Origin: Myxococcales bacterium
GTDB taxonomy: Bacteria; Myxococcota_A; Polyangia; Polyangiales; GCA-016699535
DNA length: 64,000 bases
Assembly: GCA_016699535.1 (NCBI GenBank)
Contig: CP064980.1
Location: 806,001 to 870,000, forward strand
Direction of reading: 5' to 3'
Shown in pieces: positions 1-9,088 of this stretch. The notes under the pieces were generated by a model. It did not search any database, was not told where the DNA came from, and saw nothing but the letters and a program-made list of their open reading frames with translations. Positions within the stretch are counted from its first letter, which is position 1. Each line of letters starts with the position of its first letter. The position numbers were made by a program, and so were the translations under genes.

Positions 1-33
1 GTTGAACCGTAGTTCTGTTTTGTTCGATTGATT

Positions 34-108
34 TTAGGCACTCGTCAAAAGCCAGATGGAGACCAGTGTCCAGCGCCATCGGCTTGTGGTGTTAAGTTGT
101 TTCATCAT
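34..108 (-). CDS. 5' end of a possible exported small protein (signal-peptide-like)
   Basis: A short frame of 24 codons starts with two consecutive ATGs behind an AGGAG ribosome site and a good sigma-54-type promoter. The peptide has the shape of a signal sequence: Lys at position 3, Arg at 10 and 12, then a hydrophobic stretch ending L-L-T-S-A. It then stops at a TAA. In a lipoprotein the next residue would be Cys. Several other genes in this window carry single-base indels, so this may be the start of a longer lipoprotein gene running off the left edge whose frame is broken here. No function can be assigned. The promoter is better supported than the gene. Confidence 0.3.
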   Translation of the reverse strand: MMKQLNTTSRWRWTLVSIWLLTSA

Positions 109-135
109 GATCATACTCCTGATGAACATAGGTAT

Positions 136-152
136 AGCTAAAAGCGTGCCAT
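136..152 (-). promoter_or_regulatory. sigma-54 (-24/-12) promoter
   Basis: Reading on the minus strand the site is ATGGCACGCTTTTAGCT. TGGCACG is a perfect -24 block and the GG and GC pairs are 12 bases apart, as required for sigma-54. Only the -12 block departs from consensus (TAGC for TTGC). The predicted start is near base 125, about 17 bases before the ATG at 108. Confidence 0.5.
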
Positions 153-484
153 ATCTGACTTTGTTGAATTTGCTGTAGTTTTTTATAGGATAATGGTGCC
201 GTTAGTACCCACACAGCCTGCCTCTTGTGTCATTTTGTACACAGCAGCTTTTTGTATCTGCTCAGCTACCTGCTTTCTTCCAGCGTTTCTTTAGGTTCTG
301 GCCGCAAGGTCGTGATTTAGAGGATCGAGCGGTGATTTCACGCAAAGGGGGTAGTTGCCGAACGTACCTTTGGAGCTGTGCTCCTACAAAAAATTATAAA
401 ATTCAATTTCCAGAGCACTGTAAAGTTGCATTCTGAATGTAACAGTGGTAAGTTTAAAGTGGGTTTGGATATTGGGTTTTTATT
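153..484. other. Intergenic region upstream of the large secreted protease
   Basis: I see no convincing gene here. A 69-codon frame at 227-436 has no recognisable features. The promoter of the gene starting at 485 should lie here, but I could not identify a clear -35/-10 or -24/-12 pair, nor a strong ribosome site before 485. Confidence 0.4.
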
Positions 485-3400
485 ATGGGTACATTTACAA
501 CATCGAGTTCGCAAGCAGTAAGTAAGTTAAGTTTTCGTTTTATTTTCAACACGCTTTTTTTGGGTATGAGCGTTTTGATGCTGTCAGCTGGTCTGCTTAA
601 TCCTGCACCAGCAGCTGCACAGTGCTCCGGAACAGCAACGTACAGTGCGTACGGTAGCAAAGAATATATGTACTGCACTGGTACAACGACTTGGAGTGCC
701 GCCGATACGAACTGTCAATTAATTACCGGTTCGGACAGTAACCCTTGGCGCTTGGCGCGCATCGATGACTCCAGTGAAAACACCCACATCGACGGCATGA
801 TTGGCGGCACGACCTGGATTGGTGGAGATGACTCCAACGTTGAAGGCGAGTGGCGCTGGACGGACGATGTGCAGTTTTGGCAAGGCGGTAGCGGAGGAAG
901 TTCTGTAGGCGGTTTGTATGAAAACTGGGCCAGTGGGGAGCCAAGCACCAGCAACTCGAATCGTGACTGCGCTTACATAAATACGGATTCACAATGGTAT
1001 GCCAGAAGCTGTACCGGCAACCGACGTTTTGTGTGCGAAGGCGCTCCTGTTTGCGGCAACGGCGCAGTAGGCGCTACCGAAGAGTGTGATGACGGTAATA
1101 CCACCGATGGTGATGGCTGTGATTCAAGCTGCAAAGCAGAGTTTGGCTTTACCTGCACAGGAGAGCCCTCTTCGTGCACAGGTGGCTGCGTCAATCAGAT
1201 TACCTCGGGCTATGGTAGCTCGGAATATATCTACTGTCCCACCACTCAAAACTTTTCGGCAGCGCAAGCAGCATGCCAAGCCCTAGGCACAGGTTGGAAC
1301 CTAGCGCTGGTTGACAACGTCAACGAAAACAGTCTTCTCTATAATCTCTACCTGCAAAATCCAACCAATTCGTCGGTATGGCTGGGCATGACCGACCAAG
1401 CAGGTGTTTTTAGTTCAACAGGCGAAGGCGACTGGCGTTTTCATGATGGTACGTTGGTGTTTAGTGCGAGCTATCAAAACTGGGGTAGTGGCGAGCCAAA
1501 CGATAATGGCGGCCAAGACTGCGGTTCGTATTGGAATGGTACACCCTACCAGTGGGACGATATTGCATGCACCGCCAACCTTCCATCGTTGTGCGAAGGG
1601 CCGGCTAGCTGTGGTGATGGCATCCGTGCACCCAGCGTTGAAGAGTGCGATGACGGCAATACTGCCGATGGAGATGGTTGCTCGTCTACCTGCACGGTTG
1701 AAACGCCGCCGGTGTGTGGCGATAGTGTTATTGAGGGTGTTGAAGAGTGTGACGATGGCAATACCAGCAACTCCGATGGTTGTTCTTCAACCTGTACAAT
1801 CGAATCGGGCTGGAGTTGTGTAGCAGAGCCCTCCGTATGCAGCTTCTTGTGTACAGGCGGAACTTGGCATTCCAACATTGCTGGCGGTGTCGTGGATACC
1901 GAGTATTTTTACTGTCCGGTAGCGGCAAACTGGGGAAATGCTCTTGGAGCCTGCGGATCACTTGGTGATGACTGGAGCTTAGTCACGATCAATAACAGCA
2001 CCGAAAACACCTATGTCGATGGGCTAAGCGCAAGCGCTTTTTGGATTGGTTTTTTTGACACCAACACTGAAGGAACCTTTGTGTGGGCCAACGGAACGTC
2101 CAGCGAAATCGATTGGGCCAGTGGTCAGCCGGATAACGCGGGCAACTCCGATTGTGCACGCATGCAAAGTGGCGCAGTGGGAACCTGGACCGATGAAGTA
2201 TGCACGAATACGGCTCAGTACTTATGCGAAGGTCCTCCACTGTGCGGCAATGGCGTCATTGGTTATCCTTCTGAGCAATGCGATGATGGTAACCAGACAC
2301 CGGGAGACGGTTGCGATGCGAGCTGTGCAGTCGAAGCAGGTTATGAATGCACCGCGGCCAATCCAAGTGTGTGCTCTATTGCTACCCACGCGGTAGTGGA
2401 CGCTATTGAGCTTGGCTGGCAAGACCGTCAGCTTTACTTGCAATGGCGTAGCATTTCGGAAGAAGGCAGCCTTGGCTACTGGCCCATGGTTTTAAACCAA
2501 CGTAGCGGCGAGTGGGAGTTGCTTAGCGACGAACTCATCCCTTCATCACTGCTCGATATGACAAACACGATGTACCGTGTGAAGGTGCCGCAGGCTTTTG
2601 CTCGTTCCTCGCAGCACTTCCGTGTCTACGAGCTTGACATCACCGGCGCTCAGCTTCTGGTTGCAGAGAGTCAACTCAACGGAGCAAATGCACCCGAGGC
2701 CTGGAGCTTTAATGAGCAAGCACTTAGCAGGCCTGAGCACAGTCCAGCTCCGGCAGCTTTTGTCCATCAAGCACTAAGGAATAATGAAACGCCTCTTGCG
2801 GTGTTTGCAACGCTTGAGCGCGGCGGCATCTTTTCGTTGAATTTGTCCGACATCGCGGCATCCTTTGCACTACAAGACTCGGAGCTGCGTGCACGACTTG
2901 GCCAAGGCCAACTTTCGATCGCATCAGAGAGAGGTGAAGTATCTTGGCGCTTTGATGCTGAAACAAATGTTGTGCTTGGCTACGTGAAAGATACTCAAAG
3001 CATTTATAGCACCAAGACCATACTACGCTTGACGCTTGCAGATGGCCAAGAGCTGTCGGTACAAGAGACGCAGAGCGGCGCTAGCCAAGGTCTTATTCAG
3101 GGCCGGCAAACGATTGTGCTCGAGCAAAACAAGTTTGCTGCCACGGCCGTGTCGCCCGATCCAGAGACAGACTATTGGTTCTGGCAAGCCATGAGTGCAA
3201 ACCTGAGTGGTTACAAAAGTTTTCAGACCAATGTTGTGCTGCCTCAGGCTCCACTTGGACAAGAAGTAGTGGTTGGTATTGATCTTTTCGGAGCGTGGGC
3301 GATTGATAGTGAACTTAGTCAAGATGTCGAGCTTTGGATCAATGGTGTCAAGAGCGGAACGCTAAGTCTTAGCAGGCTCGGGGCTCAGCACTATGACCTA

Positions 3401-5023
3401 GCCGTGCCATCGACACGCTTGAAGCGCGGGAGTAACCAGCTCCGTTTGGTTGCAAAGGCAAGCTCAACGCTCTCCGGCGGATTCTATCTTGATAAAATCA
3501 GTTTGCGGTATTCTTCTTTGCTTGATGCATTGGCTAGTTCCGCGGAGTTTGAAGCCGAGGACAGTGGTGTCTTTTCAGTTCAAATAGAGGGAGAGGGCGC
3601 TATCGCCATCGATCTAAGCGACGGTGTGTTGTTGCAGGTCGATGAACGGCCGATCTCCGATGAACTCAGCCAAATCACAGCCGAGTTTGTTGCAGGACAC
3701 CGTTATGCACTAAGTAGTGTTGAAGGTCTGCTTGAATCAAGTAAGTGGGAATCTCTTTCAAAGAAAGTGATGAGCAATCTTGCAAAGGATGTTGATTACT
3801 TGATCCTGACAAACCGCAGTATGTATTCAGCCGCACAACGTTTAGCTGCCTACCGCAACGCGGACGGTTTACGTTCAGCTGTGGTGTTGGTCGAAGACGT
3901 CTATCTGGCTTATGGTTTTGCTTTGCCAAAACCGCAGGCCATTAAAGAGCTGCTTTCCTACCTGCAGCCCAAGTACGTGTTGCTCCTTGGTGATGGTAGC
4001 TACGACTACCGTTTCTTTGGCGGGCAAGGTCCGGGAGCCATTGCACCCAAAATGATACAGACTCGTTTTGGTTTGTACGCATCGGATGTGTGGTTTGCGG
4101 ATATCACGGGCAACGACTTAGTGCCCGATCTTTCCATTGGTCGTCTGCCAGCAACCAATCTCGAAGCAGCCGAGCGCATGGTAGCGCGGATTATTGCATG
4201 GGAATCAACACGCAATGAAGCCTTTAGCTATGATGCGACCTTACTTACAGGTAGCAACAGAATCGGCGATTTTTCTAAGGACAGCGCTAAGCTCGAAGGT
4301 CTTGTGGGAGATTCACTCGCAACAAAGAGCATTGATGTCAACGCCCTTGGCCTAGAGGATGCTCGTGTCGATTTCTTCACTGCACTTAGCGAAGGAACTC
4401 TTTGGGTCAACTACTTCGGCCACGGAGGCATGGACCGTTTTGATGGCGTTGGTCTTCTACTAAGAGACGATGTGTCAACGCTTTCCAACAGCCGCTTGCC
4501 GATTGTAACGGCGATGACCTGCGCTGTGGGCCGTTACGAAAGTCCCAATGCGACTTCTTTGGCTGAAGCGCTTGTAAGCGCAGAGCAAGGCGGCGCGATT
4601 GCGGTATGGGCTCCTACAGGGCTTAGCATGTCCGCTTCCGCAACTGATTTGGCCATGAGCTTTGCAAACAGCTTCTGGTCTAGCAGCAGCGACGCACAAC
4701 GTCTCGGCACGATATTCTCACAGCTCCATATTGGCGCACAGAGCGATGAACTAGCTAAAGAGATGTTGCCCCTGTACACCTTGTTTGGTGATCCAGCGCT
4801 AAACTTGCCTGTCAGGGAGTCACTAAGCATTGCTGGCGCAAGCGATACGACAGCCGAAGCTTCCAATGCGGATGCTTCAAGTCAAAATAGCGGGCAAGCT
4901 AAAGACTCTGGTCTGTTTGGGCTCTTGAGCCAAGGTTCATGTTCCGTGAGCTCCTCATCCTCGCAAGGATGGACTTGGCTATCGCTGATCGTGCTAGTCC
5001 TTTTCCGTCGCCGAAAGCGATAA
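485..5023 (+). CDS. Secreted C-type lectin / DUF4215 / gingipain-like (C25) cysteine protease
   Basis: A 1512-residue exported protein. A signal peptide occupies about residues 14-46 (ends A-A-A-Q-C). Three C-type lectin-like domains follow at about 47-185, 245-371 and 456-581. They are separated by four Cys-rich DUF4215-type repeats (E-x-C-D-D-G-N core) near 190-234, 376-404, 411-452 and 587-630. After a beta-rich central region, residues 1100-1430 match the Peptidase C25 (gingipain) fold: L-L-L-G-D-G-S-Y-D-Y near 1165, catalytic-type His1313 in F-G-H-G-G and Cys1346 in M-T-C-A-V-G. The 33-residue spacing equals that of gingipain R. The C-terminus has a single Cys in G-S-C-S, a hydrophobic helix and R-R-R-K-R, like a MYXO-CTERM sorting tail. 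It is probably surface-anchored and binds glycans or proteins through the lectin domains. Substrate unknown. Confidence 0.9.
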   Translation: MGTFTTSSSQAVSKLSFRFIFNTLFLGMSVLMLSAGLLNPAPAAAQCSGTATYSAYGSKEYMYCTGTTTWSAADTNCQLITGSDSNPWRLARIDDSSENTHIDGMIGGTTWIGGDDSNVEGEWRWTDDVQFWQGGSGGSSVGGLYENWASGEPSTSNSNRDCAYINTDSQWYARSCTGNRRFVCEGAPVCGNGAVGATEECDDGNTTDGDGCDSSCKAEFGFTCTGEPSSCTGGCVNQITSGYGSSEYIYCPTTQNFSAAQAACQALGTGWNLALVDNVNENSLLYNLYLQNPTNSSVWLGMTDQAGVFSSTGEGDWRFHDGTLVFSASYQNWGSGEPNDNGGQDCGSYWNGTPYQWDDIACTANLPSLCEGPASCGDGIRAPSVEECDDGNTADGDGCSSTCTVETPPVCGDSVIEGVEECDDGNTSNSDGCSSTCTIESGWSCVAEPSVCSFLCTGGTWHSNIAGGVVDTEYFYCPVAANWGNALGACGSLGDDWSLVTINNSTENTYVDGLSASAFWIGFFDTNTEGTFVWANGTSSEIDWASGQPDNAGNSDCARMQSGAVGTWTDEVCTNTAQYLCEGPPLCGNGVIGYPSEQCDDGNQTPGDGCDASCAVEAGYECTAANPSVCSIATHAVVDAIELGWQDRQLYLQWRSISEEGSLGYWPMVLNQRSGEWELLSDELIPSSLLDMTNTMYRVKVPQAFARSSQHFRVYELDITGAQLLVAESQLNGANAPEAWSFNEQALSRPEHSPAPAAFVHQALRNNETPLAVFATLERGGIFSLNLSDIAASFALQDSELRARLGQGQLSIASERGEVSWRFDAETNVVLGYVKDTQSIYSTKTILRLTLADGQELSVQETQSGASQGLIQGRQTIVLEQNKFAATAVSPDPETDYWFWQAMSANLSGYKSFQTNVVLPQAPLGQEVVVGIDLFGAWAIDSELSQDVELWINGVKSGTLSLSRLGAQHYDLAVPSTRLKRGSNQLRLVAKASSTLSGGFYLDKISLRYSSLLDALASSAEFEAEDSGVFSVQIEGEGAIAIDLSDGVLLQVDERPISDELSQITAEFVAGHRYALSSVEGLLESSKWESLSKKVMSNLAKDVDYLILTNRSMYSAAQRLAAYRNADGLRSAVVLVEDVYLAYGFALPKPQAIKELLSYLQPKYVLLLGDGSYDYRFFGGQGPGAIAPKMIQTRFGLYASDVWFADITGNDLVPDLSIGRLPATNLEAAERMVARIIAWESTRNEAFSYDATLLTGSNRIGDFSKDSAKLEGLVGDSLATKSIDVNALGLEDARVDFFTALSEGTLWVNYFGHGGMDRFDGVGLLLRDDVSTLSNSRLPIVTAMTCAVGRYESPNATSLAEALVSAEQGGAIAVWAPTGLSMSASATDLAMSFANSFWSSSSDAQRLGTIFSQLHIGAQSDELAKEMLPLYTLFGDPALNLPVRESLSIAGASDTTAEASNADASSQNSGQAKDSGLFGLLSQGSCSVSSSSSQGWTWLSLIVLVLFRRRKR

Positions 5024-5407
5024 GGCCTCGGTTCTCATTCCTAGGCATCCTCGTTGGTGAAAACACCATTTCAGACCGCTGGGGTCTCGGGGGATGCTGC
5101 CTCTGTATCCTTGAAAAGGGCCCAGACACAAAGTTGAAATCTTCTTTATGCTTCCTTCGTTTCAACGACATTGGGATCGTTCCGCTTGGGTCCTTGGGTC
5201 TGAGGCTCTGGGCTCAAGCGACCACACTCACGGAAAAACTGGCTCGCGATGGCGATCCAGAATCAGCTGGGCTTGGCCGGGTTTATCCATTTTCTCTATC
5301 CACACGGCTCTCATTGCAGCTGCCATTTGATTATTTAGTTGTACGGCAATGTCTTCCTATCGCTCCCGTTTTTTAGATAACTTTGGTGAGATCAGAGCCA
5401 AAGTAGT
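5024..5407. other. Intergenic region, no gene seen
   Basis: Frames extending from the neighbouring gene into this stretch show no conserved features. There is a weak inverted repeat (GTTGAAA...TTTCAAC) around 5133-5167, but it lacks a T-run and is not a convincing terminator. Confidence 0.4.
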
Positions 5408-5424
5408 TGGCATAGAAACTGCAT
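5408..5424 (+). promoter_or_regulatory. sigma-54 (-24/-12) promoter of lipoprotein gene
   Basis: TTGGCATAGAAACTGCA, with GG at 5410-5411 and GC at 5422-5423 (12 apart). The -24 block TTGGCA and the -12 block TGCA are intact; the bases after GGCA differ from the ideal ACG. The predicted start near 5435 lies just before the GGAGG ribosome site of the gene at 5449. Confidence 0.5.
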
Positions 5425-5448
5425 GGCAGAGATGCGGAGGCTATAGCA

Positions 5449-6474
5449 ATGAGTTTGAAACATGCACTTACATTGTCAGTTATTGGGGTTTTGCTTTGCT
5501 CATGCGCGGTTCAAGGCGATGCAAATTTGCAAAGCGACAATGAAAATCAACTTGAGCCCTTTTACGAAGTGCTGCGCAGTACGGCAGGCAACCTAACACA
5601 GATTTGTGATCAAGTGATTAGACGCTGCGCTGGTTTTGAAGAAGGTAGCCGAAACCACGAAGTTGCTGTTCAGCAATGTAGGGATGAACTGGGTGTGGTT
5701 GGACAAATCGCTGAAGCGTTTAATATGTTTATCACCGGCTTGAAGGATACCGGGGCAAATTTCGAAATGTGTGGCGGTGCTTCGGTGTTCGCCTCTTCCT
5801 GGTCGCGGGCCGGTGATTCTTTTAGTTTTCAGTGTGGTGGCCCCTGCAATAGCAACCTGGTTCAAGCCTACATGCCGTCTTTAGAGCCTGAGCAACCCCA
5901 ACCTAAAACTGTATCCGTAGGCACCGGCGAACTAAGCCCAGAAGATATTAAGGAACGAGTTAAAAATACCGGCGGTGATGACGGCGAGGAAGGAGGCTTT
6001 GATGATTTACCGGCTGTCGAAGAACTCGGCCAATTTGCGTCAGTACCCGAAGAGACTCTGAACATTGAAACCACAGAGCTCGATGTGGCAACAGCATGGC
6101 AACTGCTCAACAATGGAGAGCCTTTGGCCGTGCGCACCGTCGATGAAGAAGGAAACCCTGCTATTGTTGAATACACGGGCTGGCAGAAAACCGAAGTGAT
6201 CTGGGCCTTGCTTGCGGATGGTGCAAAAGTTGTGAGTGTCGTTGGGGCGGTGGGAGGACTGGTAGCAGGCATTGCTCTCGTTGTTCTTGCTCCAGCGGTT
6301 AGCGCTGCCATTGCCGGCTTATCGTTAGGAGTCAAACTTACGGTTGGCGGGACAGCAGCAGTCGCATTGATATGGGCTTTGCTGTCCGGACAGGCTACCC
6401 CAGAAGAAAAAGCACAGATCTTTGATAGCGCAATGCAAATTGCCGGTGAACTCGACCTGGATAACTTTCTATAA
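5449..6474 (+). CDS. Lipoprotein with C-terminal glycine-rich membrane hairpin
   Basis: A 341-residue lipoprotein of unknown function. The signal peptide ends in L-C-S-C with the acylated Cys at residue 19. A GGAGG ribosome site 8 bases ahead supports this start. The middle part has several Cys residues (disulfides likely) and an acidic Asp/Glu/Gly linker near 170-195. Residues about 262-315 form a long Gly/Ala/Val/Leu-rich stretch long enough for two membrane helices, followed by a short amphipathic end. A lipid anchor at one end and a membrane hairpin at the other is unusual; membrane insertion or pore formation is possible, but nothing shows it directly. A sigma-54-type promoter lies directly upstream. 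Confidence 0.75.
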   Translation: MSLKHALTLSVIGVLLCSCAVQGDANLQSDNENQLEPFYEVLRSTAGNLTQICDQVIRRCAGFEEGSRNHEVAVQQCRDELGVVGQIAEAFNMFITGLKDTGANFEMCGGASVFASSWSRAGDSFSFQCGGPCNSNLVQAYMPSLEPEQPQPKTVSVGTGELSPEDIKERVKNTGGDDGEEGGFDDLPAVEELGQFASVPEETLNIETTELDVATAWQLLNNGEPLAVRTVDEEGNPAIVEYTGWQKTEVIWALLADGAKVVSVVGAVGGLVAGIALVVLAPAVSAAIAGLSLGVKLTVGGTAAVALIWALLSGQATPEEKAQIFDSAMQIAGELDLDNFL

Positions 6475-6655
6475 AAGCCAAGAAAGCTGCCCCGGCGTTT
6501 TTGAGAGTGTCTTACGAAGCGCTCTTGGTATGTTCCAGGCGAAAGGCGCACGGGATCTGGTTCTGGTTTGGAGTAGTGTCCTCCGTCACTGTTCGTGAAC
6601 CGCTATTGCACTATTGAGGATTGTCGCCGATTAACCGCTTGCTGGCCCATCATGT

Positions 6656-8899
6656 CTAAGCTGTCAGTGAGATACGGTCGTTGTCTTTTTGTTGGTATTG
6701 TTCGCGGTAGTAGCGGTAGTCGGTTTTTGTGTAGCGGTACCAGCGCTGTTTGAGATCAACACCGTTAATGATGCCAACAATGGAAGCACAATGCGCGTCT
6801 GAGAGTTGGCTTAGAGTCGCTTCCAGTGCATCTTTTGTCGTCTCGTGCGCACGCGTAACAACAACAGCACCGTCCGTTAGGTTACCAATAATAGCCGCAT
6901 CGGCGACTGCTCCTAAGGGAGGACTGTCAAAGATAACGTAGTCGTATGATGTGCTGAGCTGCTCTTTGAGTGCTTTGAACCGTTTACTATGCAATAGTTC
7001 CGCCGGATTTGGGGGAATAGGACCGCTTGGCAAAACGAAGAGGTTTTCGATCGGTGTCGAGAGAACGACGTCTTCAACGTCTTTCTGATGACTTAGGACG
7101 GTTGTTGCGCCTTCGGTATTCTCTGCTCCAAAGATTCTATGGATACGTGGTTTTCTAAAGTCAGTGTCCACCACCAATACGCGATGGCCATTTTGAGCAA
7201 AAGAAATTGCCATGGTCAGTGACACCAAGGTCTTGCCTTCGCTTTGATCAGCGCTAGTTATGACCATGCTTCGAAGAGGTTGATCCGGAGACATGAAGGT
7301 CAAGTTCGTACGAACCGTGCGTGCGCATTCTGAAAAAGAAGACATGGGCTGGTTGAACATTGTCAGTTCTGCAAGTGCGGCTAGATCCTTGCCTGATTTG
7401 GCACGCAGGAGCTTTACGTTGCTGAATTCGTTCAGATGTTCAACAGCAGGCAAGATGCCCATGATGGTCAAACCAAGGCTCTGAGCGTCTTGTATGGTGT
7501 TGATGCGCCTATCGAAGCGTGACAGGACAAACGCAAGACAAAGTGCCAAGACAAAGCCAAACAGAGTGCCTTGAACCAAGTTATTTCGCACACTGGGTGA
7601 TGTGGGTCGATAAGGCACAAGTGCCAAATCGACGATGCGTGCATGCGTCACTTTCAAAAGCCGAGTTAAGTTGGTTTCCGTGCTGCGCTCAAGCAAATGA
7701 TTGTAAAGGCGCAGTTTGTTTTCGCGATCTCTTACCAAGCGTTGGTACTGAGCTTCATGCTCGTTTAGGTGAAGGCCCTCTTGGCTTTTTTCGCTCATGG
7801 CTTCTTGAATGCCAGCTTCAGTGCTCTGTGCTTGTTTTAGTTCAGCCTCGAGCCCTTGCAGAATGCTTTGAATCTCAGCACGCATTTCCATCGTAATGGA
7901 TTGCAAACGGGCTTCGACGTCTTTGATAAGCGGATGGTTGCTGCTGTAACGCGTTGATAAGGCCTCCTTTTCGGCCTGTGTTGAGTGATATTGCTTACGC
8001 AAATGTTCGATAGACGCGCTGTCTTTGAAGAAGCTTGCGTGAATAGAAAAGGGGCGCTCAAGATCAAATTTCTTGAATTGCTGTAAACGAGCATTGAGTT
8101 GAATGCGTGAGGTCCGAGCCTCGGCAAGCGCGTTGTTGTATTGGTTTGTTGACGAAGAAATAAGCTGCTGACGGTCTTGCAGTGATACGGCCAAGATACC
8201 GTTGGATTTTTTAAACTCTTGAATAGTTGTTTCAGACTCATCAAGTTGGTGCTTTAAGTCATCAAGCTGATTTCCTAACCAGTTTAGCGCATCAACGGTG
8301 GTTTCAACACGATCATCTTTTGTCTTTTGAATATAAGCTTCGGCAACTGCGTTGGCTAGTCTGGCAGCCATTTCAGGGTTTGTGTCGGTAGCCGTGATGT
8401 ATACAAGATGAGCTTCTTCATCGGGTTGAGCGATGCTTATCTTTTGCTGCAAAATTAGCGCGGCTCGTTGTACCGTTGATCCTTGCCAATGTTTTCGCTC
8501 TTCTTTGGAAATGCCCATGAACTCAGCGTTGTGGTGTAGGCCGAGGGTGGCTGCCGCATTCTCAGCGACAACCCGGCTGCCAATCACTTTGTTTTGCGTG
8601 TGAAAGAATTCTTTTGTCATCCAATACGAGTGCAACGAATCGGCAACGTCTTGAACTTCATCACCCAAAGGCCTCGGTGGATTAGGGTTGTACTCAATCG
8701 TGCAGCTTGTGGTGTAGATTTTAGGTTGACGGAAAGTCCACAAGGCTGTCGCGCCAAGCGAAGCAATGGTTAATCCAATAACCAGCCAACGGAAGCGGAG
8801 AAACGTCGCAATAAGTTCGCGAGGATTTAGTTCCTCGGAACTTGAAGTTACACCATCCGTAACTGGATCTTTATGTAGACCAGTCAAACCCATACCCAT
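6656..8899 (-). CDS. Polysaccharide chain-length determinant / BY-kinase (Wzc-like tyrosine autokinase)
   Basis: A 747-residue inner-membrane protein of the Wzz plus bacterial tyrosine kinase type, which controls export and chain length of capsule or exopolysaccharide. A first membrane helix lies near residues 36-54, then a large periplasmic coiled-coil Wzz domain, and a second helix near 437-460. The cytoplasmic kinase follows, with Walker A S-A-D-Q-S-E-G-K-T near 548, Walker A' V-L-V-V-D-T-D-F-R-K-P-R and Walker B Y-D-Y-V-I-F-D-S-P-P. The last 30 residues hold a tyrosine cluster (Y-R-Y...Y-R-Y-Y-R-E-Q-Y), the usual autophosphorylation tail. No glycosyltransferase or Wza-like gene is in the window. 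It is divergent from the sigma-54 activator at 9089, which may be functionally linked. Confidence 0.93.
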   Translation of the reverse strand: MGMGLTGLHKDPVTDGVTSSSEELNPRELIATFLRFRWLVIGLTIASLGATALWTFRQPKIYTTSCTIEYNPNPPRPLGDEVQDVADSLHSYWMTKEFFHTQNKVIGSRVVAENAAATLGLHHNAEFMGISKEERKHWQGSTVQRAALILQQKISIAQPDEEAHLVYITATDTNPEMAARLANAVAEAYIQKTKDDRVETTVDALNWLGNQLDDLKHQLDESETTIQEFKKSNGILAVSLQDRQQLISSSTNQYNNALAEARTSRIQLNARLQQFKKFDLERPFSIHASFFKDSASIEHLRKQYHSTQAEKEALSTRYSSNHPLIKDVEARLQSITMEMRAEIQSILQGLEAELKQAQSTEAGIQEAMSEKSQEGLHLNEHEAQYQRLVRDRENKLRLYNHLLERSTETNLTRLLKVTHARIVDLALVPYRPTSPSVRNNLVQGTLFGFVLALCLAFVLSRFDRRINTIQDAQSLGLTIMGILPAVEHLNEFSNVKLLRAKSGKDLAALAELTMFNQPMSSFSECARTVRTNLTFMSPDQPLRSMVITSADQSEGKTLVSLTMAISFAQNGHRVLVVDTDFRKPRIHRIFGAENTEGATTVLSHQKDVEDVVLSTPIENLFVLPSGPIPPNPAELLHSKRFKALKEQLSTSYDYVIFDSPPLGAVADAAIIGNLTDGAVVVTRAHETTKDALEATLSQLSDAHCASIVGIINGVDLKQRWYRYTKTDYRYYREQYQQKDNDRISLTA

Positions 8900-9088
8900 T
8901 AACTAGTATTTACCATTTTTTAATTAAATGAAAGTAAAAAGTTGCACTTTTAGTGTATATTAGTGTGGTAATTGTAGAGAAATAGGATCCTTCGTCGGAC
9001 AACGAGCTTTTGCGATAGTTGCAGGAGAGTCTTGCGAACGAGCTTTGTTTACCGTGTGGCTTTTGCGGTGCAGATTCTTTGAAATGGA

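Noticed and set aside
227..436. 69-codon open frame near the left edge
   Set aside because: No export signal, motif or ribosome site.
1080..2340. Four recurring units in DNA (GAxGAxTGxGATGAxGG-like) suggesting a tandem repeat
   Set aside because: They are the codons for the DUF4215 protein repeats within one gene, not a separate repeat element.
5868..6551. 227-codon open frame on the minus strand
   Set aside because: It is fully antisense to the lipoprotein at 5449-6474, low in complexity (Ser/Pro/Thr/Ala-rich) and has no domain or ribosome site.
9056..9072. sigma-54-like GTGGC...GTGCA upstream of the activator gene
   Set aside because: Spacing is right but three bases after GGC differ from consensus; too weak to call.
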